Positions 54,841-64,000 of a stretch of 64,000 nucleotides of DNA are shown here, piece after piece; the stretch's first letter is position 1, and each line of letters begins with the position of its first letter. The translations under genes were made by a program, and so were the position numbers. The notes under the pieces are model-generated. The model was given only the letters and a program-made list of their open reading frames with translations, had not been told where the DNA came from and ran no database searches. The stretch is from positions 21,257,820-21,321,819 of the forward strand of contig AP025051.1 in NCBI GenBank assembly GCA_036186865.1, given 5' to 3'. Source of the stretch: Eustoma russellianum. Its lineage: Eukaryota; Streptophyta; Magnoliopsida; Gentianales; Gentianaceae.

Positions 54841-55779
54841 GGGTTTTTAGAAATAATTTTCTAAAATATGTTAAAATGATTTTTTTTATTTTTATATGAA
54901 TTATACATGTTCATTATGTGCTTATTATGTGTTTTTGGTGATTATTATTGTCTTGCGACTAACGTGCCTTGGAAGTTTCTACAACTTACCAAAAAGCGCA
55001 AAATTGGTATTTTGAGTTTTGTAGGAACACCATATGGTGAAAATATGTCAAGTGCATATTATTATCTTATTTATCATAACAAAGGTGGTATTGCGATTAT
55101 CTCTGACCATCGGGGGCATTTCTGGAGTTTTCTCACACAAGGGGTATTTTGGTCATTTTACCCCCAAGGGTATTTTTGGTATTTTTACTCAAGGAATCTC
55201 TTGAGCATATTATTATCTTCATGATGGAGCTGTGCTATTATTATTTTGAAGATTATATGGTGATCTTATATCTTATTCTCTCAACCGATGATATTATTGA
55301 CTATAGCTGGATATGTGACGATTTGAGATGTCACATTCTATTTTTTCTTGAAGACCCTCTTATATATGTTATAAGAGGATATTAATCATCATCTTTTAGA
55401 GATTACAAGGTGTCCTTGGTGCAAGATTCATCACAATATGTAAAGGAGAAGAAAGTAGGAATTTTGGTGTTATATGTTGACATAATCTTGTCAACACTTA
55501 TTCATTATTTTTTATTCACAAAATTTCAGTTGGTATACATACACACAACATCAAAAACGTCCATAAACAGGTGGAGAAGGTGGTATACTCATTTTATAAC
55601 TTTTGGGCAAGTGGACGAATTCAAAAACAAGCTAGTTGGCAAAAGTTGTCAACTTGAAATTTCAAATTTGAAGTTAATGGAGACAAGGTTGTTGGAGTTG
55701 ATTTTGGATGTGCTTTAATTCAAAATTCTCAGCCATCACATGGTCTAAAAGTTGGAGAGAATATGCCATCTATTCACAC

Positions 55780-55789
55780 TATAAATAGG
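55780..55789 (+). promoter_or_regulatory. TATA box of solo LTR G
   Basis: TATAAATAGG followed by a purine-rich stretch and an ACACACACTTG segment, a normal arrangement for a plant LTR promoter. It sets the plus orientation of G. Confidence 0.7.
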
Positions 55790-56869
55790 AGGCAAGGTGA
55801 AGAAGAGAAGACACACACTTGAAAGCAAAATTGAAGATTGTTGTCTTGCTAGTCTCTTCTCATATTTTCGGTCATACTTTGTGCAGCTAAGGTGTTCCAA
55901 TTTTTTTGTTGTCCAGCTACACTATACACACCTTCTTAGATTGGATTTGTATGATTGATTAGCCAAATTTATAAGGCTACATCAATAGGTGGAAGAGGTG
56001 TTGTAACCAAGAGTTGCATAGAGGTGATTATCCAAGTCTTGAATAGGGTTGGCGTATAACCCAAGGATCAAGCTTGGCTCTTGTTGTAAGGTGTTCATTT
56101 GATAGTGAAATCCAAGGAAAGGTGTTCCTTGGGACTGGAGTAGGTCACATTGACCGAACCAGGATAAATCCTCGGTGTTCTTCTCTTTTTTCTTTATTTC
56201 CTTTTTTGCCCGTTTCTGATTGCAGTTTTCACACAACTTCTCACAATTTGAAAAATAGCTAAACATTTTCAAAATTCGTGATTTTTGGTGGAGTTATACT
56301 TCAGACTGTTATCTTTCATTTGCAACAAGAATCACTTGATTTGAGCAAGGGAAAGTTAGTCTTTCAGTCTTTGCAAGATAACTGCTCCAATCTGGCTGCA
56401 ACCTGACCAGTTTTGAGAAAACGTGAATTCTGTATTTATCCAGAACTGTTTGAGGTCAGGGCCTTTTGGAAACATCAACTAGACGTTTTAAGGAGTGTTT
56501 TGATATAAAGATCAATCTTTTTGGTCAAGTATTCAAAGAGAAACACGTTTTGCAAAATCAGCAATATTCTGTCCAATTCTGTCCTGTTTGACCATCTGAA
56601 TCGTTTTATTTGTTTGAAGGGCCAAACGATCTTATTTGTATATGATTTTTGGATAGAGTTTTTCTAACACATTGAAGTTCAATTCTGAAAAGTTTCACGA
56701 TTTTTGGAGTTGTGTACATTTATTTGTGAATTTTTTAAAAACGGGTTCTGAATCTGAGGTGGTCTCAGAATCTATAAAGGGGATTTTAACAATGGGTTGT
56801 AGTGTAATTTCCGCTAACCACTATTCACCCCCCCTCTAGTGGTGTTTATTGCAGGTGCACGGTCCAATA

Positions 56870-59511
56870 GAAGGCACCACTAGAAGGGGGGGTTGAATCG
56901 TGGGTGCGGAAAATTTGGTTTTTAAAATTGTTTTAAACCAAAAACCCAACTTCTGAAAACAGTTTCTATTTTCAGAACCTGTTTTGAAACGTTTTGAAAA
57001 CTAGGTTACATATATTCAAAAATTCTGAAATTTAGAGAGATCTTAGTCTCAGATGTTTTGAGTATCTCCTAAAAATTTCATATTAAAATTCAACCTTTAA
57101 CCCCTTTAAAAATCGTTGGTGGTCAGATTGCGCAAATCTGCCAGAAACGATAGTCTGATTTGAAAAATTAATTCCGATTAAATCGTTACTCTAAATGGTC
57201 TGAAAATTTAATGACAAACCCCTTATTATGTTTATTTAATTGGGTTGAAACAGTTTTGCAAAATGCTTTTTGGAAGTATGTCAAATACGTTCAAAGTCTC
57301 AACCTTTGCAAGTCTGAAAATCAGACTGCACTAGTCTCAGAACTATAGACGTTTGAATGACTTATACTTATCCGAAAGAGTTGAAACTTGAGCAAAATGA
57401 AACTTAAGAGGTGTGGCTATGTTTCAGCAAATTTTGGTAATTTTTGAAAGTCATTTGATATGTTTACTAATGCAATGAAAACGATGCAAAGTGCTGGAAA
57501 CTGAAAGTAAAGTGCTGAAAGTAATAACACCGAGAATTTTATAATGGTTCGGTTAACACAACCTACTCCAGTCTTCGAGGACACCTTTCTTGGTTATCAC
57601 TAAACAAAATAACACCTTACCACAAAGGGTTGCTGGAGTTGCACACCAACTCCAACCCTTTACAAACGATACAAGTAATCACACCTTTCACGAACACCAC
57701 CACCGAACGAATGAAGGTTTGATCACACCTTGATCAACTTTTTACAACAATGAACGTATATGGTGGTCTATACAAAGCCTATTCAATATATTTGAATATT
57801 AGAACAATAGGCTTGAAAGAGAAGAAGAAGAAAGAAACGTGGAAGAAGAAAGTGGAAGACTTTTTTTGCACTTGGAAATTATGAGACTTGTCTAGCTTTT
57901 GTTTACTACATTTCTTCTCCTTTTAATCAGCCTTGGCCGCCCCCTTAGGGCTCTTTTCCATCTTGAGAATTCTCTTTTAAGTCCTTGGAAGAATGTCTTG
58001 TGTAAATGTGACATCAACTTGCTTACTTGTCAACACTTCATTGGATGATTATTTTGGCCTTGTTTACTTGGTACTTTATGATTGGTCTAACATTGTCACC
58101 ATTTAGTTTGCTGTAAAAATCTGAGATTAACTTGAAAAAATGTGTCAAAAAGAATTCAAAACACTACCAAATAATCACCATTCAATCCCTTCAATTTTGG
58201 GATGCAAATTAAGGACAAAGAAATAGTAAATTCGGCCACTATTCACATGTGCTGAAAATTTTCAGCATGTGTTGCATTTTTGAAATCTTTCCTTGTGTGT
58301 TGCCCTCTTCAAAGTCATCCATCATCTGTCGCTTATTTTCCACCAATTAAAGTGCCAAATAAGCTCCATCTAGGCTCCAACAAAGCTGAAAATGGTGTGT
58401 GAAATTCCTGCACATGTGCTGAATTTTCTTTTGGTAAACTTTGTCAAATAATGCACAATATTTACACATATATGATAAATTCCAATCATCCCTAATTTGA
58501 AGATTCTATAACACTTTAATATGTCTTAAATATGTAAAAAGTGTCTAGATACATATACATGTCATGCCAAAAACGTTCCATGTGTTATGTTCGTAGAAAA
58601 CTGAATTTTCGACTTTTGTCGATTACGCGATTTTTCTCCGATTAAATTCAAACTTTTTGCACATGTTATAAATATTATGTGACACATAATATACATAATA
58701 TAACTTTAATATTCAGCTCCAATGGCTGATCGAAGTGGCGCCTACATGTGACAAAAATGTTGAATTTGAAATCTCCACAATTTGGCCTTAATTGGGGGTG
58801 ATTTGTGTGTGCCAACATGGAATAGTTTTATGGCTGAATATACCATGTAAGCCACGAAATTTGTGGCCATTTTTGAAGTGTAGGAGCTGGCCATCTATAT
58901 ATGGCAAGTACGTGACATGTTGGCGAAGTTTCGGTTGTCATCCGATACGACAATTTTTGGTTTAGAACCTTGTAACGTGTCGTAATAATTTTGTCATCAC
59001 CATGAATATACTCATAAATATGAGGTAAGTATAGTGGTGTGGTGTTGACGTACGTTCGTAATATATATAACGTGTCGGTAGTACGTTGGAATATATATGT
59101 ATTGTGCCTTTTAAAAAAAATCTGAATATATATATATATAAATATATATAAAACGTGTGATGAATAGTAGAAGGAGACTTTCCATTCTTCAATTTTTTGC
59201 CATCATGCCTGTTCCAAATATATCTCCATTTAATGAACTACTTAGTTCATTTAACTAAGTATTTCACTTAATGAACTAGTTTAGTTCATTAATGGTGGCA
59301 CCTGAAAATAGTTCAAACACAACAAATGCTTGTCATTTGATGTAAGCTTTAAAGCTTCATGGCTTGTTAGTACGGCAACATTATATATAAAGTATATAAG
59401 GCAAGTTTATCACAAAAACGTGTCAAGCCATTAAACGTGTCATGCATTTCATTAGCACACGTTATTTAAATCATGCATTTTGTGAATCACTCAAACTCCT
59501 TTTTCTCAACA
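56870..59511 (-). repeat. Element E right (5') LTR, main piece
   Basis: Matches 41339-43762 plus 53000-53220. The F target (TTAATGGTGGCACC, about 59289-59302) is uninterrupted here. It ends CTCAACA at 59511; then ATACTACC continues the LTR of C. Confidence 0.88.
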
Positions 59512-60408
59512 ATACTACCTCGTCAGGGACAGGGCTTCTGTATGCATATTTGGGCCTGAACGTAACTACCTAGTCTGGGACATGGTGCAAAGGCATATAT
59601 TTGGTACTATAGACGTAACGACCTAGTCTGGGACAGAGTGTCTATAGTATATTTGGTTTTTTTGGTGGAATCAATTCGCAAGTCTTACGGAAAAAGTCAC
59701 TTGTAGGGAAAGTGATATAGCCATTGCATTTGATTTTGGACTTTGGACCGATTAAACAGAATTTTGGTTATTTAGATATTTTTGGCCAGTTTAATCGGAT
59801 TTGGACATTGGATTTGGACATTGAACATTGAATTTGGAAACTTCGGTTTTGAAATTTTGAAACATTGGCATTGCATTGTTTTGGAAAAATCACATCACGT
59901 TTTGACTTGGACTAACCTTTGCTTGGTCTATATTGTATGTTTTTGATGGGTCTATTTGCTATATTTGTTTTGGACATTAGAGGTAAAGCTGTAAAATCAT
60001 TTGCGAATGAGAAGAATGTTATTCTCAGTACTATTATTTATTGTTATTACCCTTGCTTCTCCGCGCATGATCCCATCGTAAATACGTTAAAGTTACTTGC
60101 TCAACGAAGTGTCGCTTATACCACATCTTGCTATATTTTTCAGATGATCAAGGTATGATTTATTATATGCCGAGGAGGACTCTAGGTGAGGACATGAATC
60201 ATTTCTGACCGGACCGAGGACATATGCTGCCACTTGGATTATAGATTGTGCATTTTCAGTTTACGCACTTGTTGGAGACTTGGTCGTTTCCTGTTTATTT
60301 ACGTCATTGTATCATACACTATTGCCTAGTCCATTGTACCTCATTTATGATTTATGATGATTTCGAGGATTTATTGACTTCTGCTGACATTGATTTGCGT
60401 CATGTCAT
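59512..60408 (+). repeat. Element C right LTR, piece 3
   Basis: Resumes the LTR of C (ACTACCTCGTCAGG) and matches about 30087-30990. It stops about 100 bases before the expected LTR end, where the copia element D begins. Confidence 0.83.
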
Positions 60409-60812
60409 TGACAGGGCTCAAGACGGGTTGCTATAAATCATCCATCCTTCTCATTCGCTAGAAATCCCTTCCATCTCACAGTCCTTTGCGCATTTGATCA
60501 GCCGATGTTTCTGGCAGCGATTTCTCTTCCTCCACCACTATGCTACCTACTACTCCTTGTTAGGTAATGTAAACAACACAAGAAAGTTGGTGCAAAATTT
60601 TCTTCTCTCATTGACTCGACCAAAGGCTTTAAATAGCCATCGACACAACTAGAATGCAAGAAAGCAAGATTCAACTAACTACTACAAATAGGACATACTT
60701 CTCTTAGAGACTAGGACTTTATTCAACAAAAAAAAAACTCCCTAACTTCTACGAACTAATAATAACTGCAACTAACTCAGTCAACTCTATCAATCCATCC
60801 CTTAAACTAACA
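60409..60812 (-). repeat. Putative LTR of copia element D
   Basis: On the minus strand it would run from TGTTAGTTTAAGGG to CCCTGTCA, 404 bp, with a TATTTAAAG word in the middle as a possible TATA box. Its left edge coincides with the break of the LTR of C. No clear polypurine tract lies beside its start, so the inner boundary is tentative. Confidence 0.5.
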
Positions 60813-62400
60813 ATAGAATATGTCAGTTTACTTCAGACACTTCACATACTCCAAGCTTCGCTTTGAATCTTTGAGAGTCTTCAAGCTACAATACTTTGGT
60901 CATTACATCCGCAACTTGTTCTTGATCATTCACAAGATCTCTTAAGAAATTGAAGCGTACTCTAATATGTTTTCTTCTCCCATGCATAACTAGATTTTTG
61001 AGAGCTTGATCGTAGAGGTGTTATCACATTTGATAATTACAGCTCCTTTATCAGCATTATTTAGGTTCTTTAACACTTTTTTATCCATAGAGCTTGGCAA
61101 GAACACGCAGCAGCAGCTACAAACTCTACTTCTATAGATGAGAGTGTAACAATGGATTGTTTCTTTGACATCCATGAGATGGCACCCAAACTTGATAGAA
61201 ACACGTAGCCTGGTGTACTCTTAGAGTCCTTTTCATCACCTGCATTGTTAGAATCAATGAATGCATTCAGATTCATTTTCCCTCCCTTCTTGTAGAAAAT
61301 CCCACAGTTTTAGTTCCTTTCAGGTAGTGCAGGATTCTCTTGGCATCTTGCAAGTGGAGATCAGTAGGTTTTGACATGTACCCTGCTTATTAGACTCACA
61401 CTAAACATGATATCTAGACGTGTGGCCGTAAGATACATTAAGCTCCCAACAATATTCTTAAAATAGGTGTCATCCACATCAGCCTCATCATTATCCTTAC
61501 TAATCTTATATCCTAGAACAATTGGAATTCTTACAGCATTTCTATCGGCCATTCCAAAGTGTTTTAACACTTCATCAGCATACCTCCTTTGGCAAACAAA
61601 AATCCCTTCAGATTTTTGCAATACTTCGATCCCAAGAAATAATCTCATTCTTCCCAAGTCAGTCACATCAGACGCCTTCATCATAGTATTTTTGAAGTCA
61701 CTCATCATGGATTCATCTTCACCTGTGTAGATCAAATCATCCAAATATATACTAACAATAAATAATTTACCTTCATTATTTCTTTTAGTAAACAGTGTGT
61801 GCTCATTTGGGCACTTGCTGAAACCATCTTTGATGAAATGAGACTCAATTCAACTGAACCATGCTCTTGGAGCCTGTTTTAAGCCATAGAGAGCTTTGTT
61901 CAACTCGTACACCCTTATGCTCACTTCCCTTTCTTCACATGTCCTTTTGGTTGCTCAATGTATACATCCTCATTAAGTTCACCGTAAAGAAATGTAGACT
62001 TGACATCTAACTGAAGGATGTTTCAACCCTTGTGTGCTACGATTGCCACAATCATTCTTATTCTTTCCATCCGTGCAACAGGAGTAAACACCTCATTAAA
62101 GTCAATCCCTTGCTGTTAAGATTATCCTTTAGCCACAAGCCGCGCTTCATACTTATCCACTTCACCATATTCGTTTAACTTTGTCTTAAAAATCCACTTG
62201 ACACCAATAGTTTTTGCTCTAACTGGCAAATCTAGCAGTTGTCATGTCTTATTCTTTTCAATGGATTTTATCTCACTGTCCATAGATTCTCTCCATTTTT
62301 TATCTTTCACAACATCCTCAAAAACAACTGGATCTTCATCTTCCATCATGTACACACCTTCTTCACTATCACTTAGACCTTCTCCATAACACACTCTTAC
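60813..62400 (-). pseudogene. copia element D reverse transcriptase and RNase H remnant
   Basis: On the minus strand, reverse transcriptase pieces appear in several frames: an ARLVAKG..QQ.GIDF segment near 62130, LQLDVKSTFLYGEL near 61990 and LRMRLFLG-like text at 61620-61660, with MYLTATRLDIM near 61430. RNase H is seen at 61070-61276 with GYVFLSSLGAISW and VTLSSIEVEF, where the usual Ala of SSAEAE is Ile. Stops and frameshifts are frequent; the catalytic YVDD box is not readable in one frame. Order and motifs are copia type. Confidence 0.8.
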
Positions 62401-63843
62401 ATCCATGGAGGTTGTCTTCTTTCTCTTCTTATGTTTGTGGTGCCTTCCTGGATGGTACTCCTATCATCTCTATCCCCAACTCTAAGAATTGGTTCATTAT
62501 TACCACTCATCCCTTCACCAATATTTCCTTCACCCAAGGTTTCTTCCTCACTTTCTTTATCATGGAGATCATCATCTCCTCAAACCAATTCCGCCTAAAT
62601 TTGTTCTTGATAATGTTGTTCCCAATCCTAACTTCCTTCATCCTCAAATATCACATCTTTGCTCACTACGATTCTCTTAGTCTTTAGATCAAACAACCTA
62701 TACTCTTTTGACTCTTCACTGACACCATGGAATATACAAGGGAAACTTTTGTTATCTAGTTTACTTTGTTTTGCTTCTGGAATATGAACATGTGCCACAC
62801 ACCCCAATACTCGTATAATATCAATTGAAGGTTTCACTCTACTCCAAGCTTCTTGAGGAGTGATATCCTGCACCGCAAATAAAGGGCATCTATTCAACAA
62901 ATAGAGAGTCCAATTGACAGCCTATGTCCAAAAAGCCTTAGGCATCTTTTTGGCTGCTAGCATGCTTCTCACCATGTTCATTATGATTCTATTCTTTCTC
63001 TCATCCACCCCATTCTGATGAGATGTGTTTCCAGTGGTGAGTTGCTTTTTAATCCCCTCTGCGTCACGAAATCACTTGAAATTATCTGATGTGAATTTCC
63101 TGCCTCTATCTGTCCTCAAGCATTTGATGGACTCCTATGCTTCCGCTTCCATCCGTTTCTTGAAGTGTTTGAAACACTCTAATGCTTCCGAATTTGCAGC
63201 CAGTAAGTTACCCAAGCTTTACAACTATAATCATCTATAAAACACAACACGTCTGTTTTTCCACTATTGGATGTGTGATCAATGGGACCACAGATATCAA
63301 CATGTACTAGTTCCAGTACTTTACTAGCTCTCCGTCTACTTCTTTTGGGAATCACATTGCGATGTTGTTTTCCAACCAAACAGTCTGAGCATACAGTTAT
63401 AGACTTTTTCAGCTTTGGGAGTCCGTACACCATGTTTTTTGAGTGTAAGAGATCCAAAAATTTGTAACTTAAATGTCCATAATGTTGGTGCCAAAGATGC
63501 GAAACATCCAAGGATATAGTGAGTAAACATTCTTCTAATTTAGGATTCGTGGTAGCAAATTTCTCATTGAGAAGCACGAGCATTTGATTAGCACTCATCC
63601 ATGTTGAGCTATGAGTCCTTTAACGGGATTATGCAAGCTACATGTTCCTTCGTTAAGAAGAATTGCAAGGCCCTTCTCATGTAGTTGTCCCGCACTTAGC
63701 AGATTATTCCTAAGTTCAGGAACATAATAGACATCTCTCATAACAAAGTTTGTACCCTTGAATGCTAACCTCACACTCCCTTTTCAAGCCACGGTCATCC
63801 TATTGTTGTTACCACACTTTACTGGATTGAGTGGGGTCTGGTG
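62401..63843 (-). pseudogene. copia element D protease end and integrase remnant
   Basis: Minus strand. The frame 63598-63179 holds the GAG-pre-integrase and integrase zinc region (HLWHQHYGHL, then CSDCLVGKQHR) and the first catalytic Asp (VDICGP), with FIDDYS after it. The catalytic Glu motif GVDERKNRI is at about 63000-63025 in another frame. The integrase tail PQEAWSRVKPS to IFHGVSEESKEYRLF lies at 62628-62900. Upstream, at 63600-63800, is the protease/pre-integrase link (NFVMRDVYYVPEL, NNLLSAGQL). The element is cut at 63843 by an LTR. Confidence 0.82.
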
Positions 63844-64000
63844 TGTTGAGAAAAAGGGTTTGAGTGATTTACAAATGCATGATTTAAATGCTATGTGTTT
63901 ACCGAAACGCATAAATAAATTATCACTTGACACGTTTATGTGATATACATGCTTCATATGCTTATATATGTTGTTGTCGTACTAACAAGCCAAGAAGCGT
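63844..64000 (+). repeat. Start of an E-family LTR, plus strand, cut by the window end
   Basis: TGTTGAGAAAAAGGGTTTGAG and the following 150 bases are the reverse complement of the LTR parts at 59345-59511 and 53060-53220 with about 15 percent differences. It inserted in the protease region of D; its other end lies beyond the window. Confidence 0.8.

Larger units (their letters stand above)
54475..56869 (+). mobile_element. Solo LTR G (SIRE-like copia), plus strand
   Basis: 2395 bp from TGTTGAGAAATATG to GGTCCAATA, flanked by GAAGG on both sides (54470-54474 and 56870-56874). It starts and ends like the LTR of E (TGTTGAGAAA, CCCCCCCTCTAGTGGTG, GGTCC) but is a different family and in the opposite orientation. 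TATAAATAGG lies at 55780-55789. No internal sequence is left, so LTR-LTR recombination removed it. Confidence 0.85.
41323..59511 (-). mobile_element. Element E: SIRE-like copia element with gag remnants only, minus strand
   Basis: The LTRs are 41323-53220 (split by F) and 54459-59511 (split by G); without the insertions they are about 2.66 kb each. On the minus strand the LTR starts TGTTGAGAAAAAG after the polypurine tract AAAAGGGGGAGAT and ends CAGGTCCTACA before a tRNA-Met primer site. This PPT/LTR junction is typical of SIRE/Maximus-like plant copia elements. The internal region is only 1.24 kb, with gag fragments and no pol. Flanks are ATAAC on the left and ATA-C on the right, a target duplication with one base lost. 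LTR copies differ at many positions, so it is older than F. Confidence 0.85.
28549..60408 (+). mobile_element. Element C: older Tekay-type element, heavily nested
   Basis: The left LTR starts at 28549 and the right LTR at 33526; the right LTR is spread over three pieces because H and E inserted into it, and its last 100 or so bases are cut off by D at 60409. The internal region is only about 2.4 kb, with broken gag, an unrecognised stretch and the tail of a chromodomain. The primer site is missing. It begins only 20 bp after the end of element B and in the same orientation. Confidence 0.83.

Noticed and set aside
54459..56853. First reading of 54459-56853 as the LTR of E, ending TTTATTGCA
   Set aside because: It does not match the left LTR of E, it has a TATA box in the other orientation, and GAAGG flanks 54475-56869. 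It is a separate solo LTR.
56820..56900. Large hairpin around 56856 from two facing CCACTAG/G-run stretches
   Set aside because: It is the chance meeting of the similar ends of two oppositely oriented LTRs (G and E), not a structure of one element.

Overview
The window is plant nuclear DNA and consists almost entirely of nested retrotransposons. I see no host protein gene, tRNA, rRNA or CRISPR array. The plant assignment rests on element types: Ty3/gypsy chromoviruses of the Tekay and (by inference) CRM kinds, Ty1/copia elements, a plant L1-type LINE, and initiator-tRNA-Met primer sites. The species cannot be named. Letters A to H and Z are my own labels.

Layout. 1-13859: an old Ty1/copia element, broken by stops, 3' LTR at 13605-13859. 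Its middle holds a Tekay-type LTR (Z, 3259-5485) and a young non-autonomous gypsy element (A, 5490-12248) with two 1308-bp LTRs and a 431-codon gag-like ORF. The second LTR of A is followed by a second copy of its leader, cut off at a deletion that probably also removed part of the copia reverse transcriptase. 13860-16632: no recognisable feature. 16638-28523: a complete, very young Tekay-type chromovirus (B) with near-identical 3.47-kb LTRs, target duplication ATAGG and a probable 77-nt intron joining the gag and pol frames. 28549-60408: an older Tekay-type element (C) with only gag and pol-tail remnants. Its right LTR is split by an L1 LINE (H, 33971-40164) and by a minus-strand, SIRE-like, gag-only copia element (E, 41323-59511). 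The left LTR of E holds a minus-strand chromovirus (F, 43763-52999) with one uninterrupted 1592-aa Gag-Pol frame. The right LTR of E holds a plus-strand solo LTR (G, 54475-56869). 60409-63843: a decayed minus-strand copia element (D) that cuts off the last LTR piece of C. From 63844 an E-family LTR starts on the plus strand and leaves the window.

The nesting is supported by target-site duplications (AATGG for F, GAAGG for G, ATAAC with one base lost on the right for E, about 10 bp for H) and by an unoccupied copy of the F target in the other LTR of E. By eye, LTR divergence runs B < A < F < E and C, consistent with the nesting. Few or no elements look autonomous. F has the only unbroken Gag-Pol frame, and even F has lost the frame into its LTR-encoded C-terminal extension. 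B and A are young but defective or gag-only, so they probably moved with enzymes from relatives elsewhere.

Two observations deserve most attention. One is the putative gag/pol intron in B. The other is a short inverted repeat (stem GATTCG or GTTTCG, loop AGGA) at a fixed 18-20 nt before the 3' LTR in A, B, C and F, with a compensatory base-pair change between the A/F and B/C pairs.
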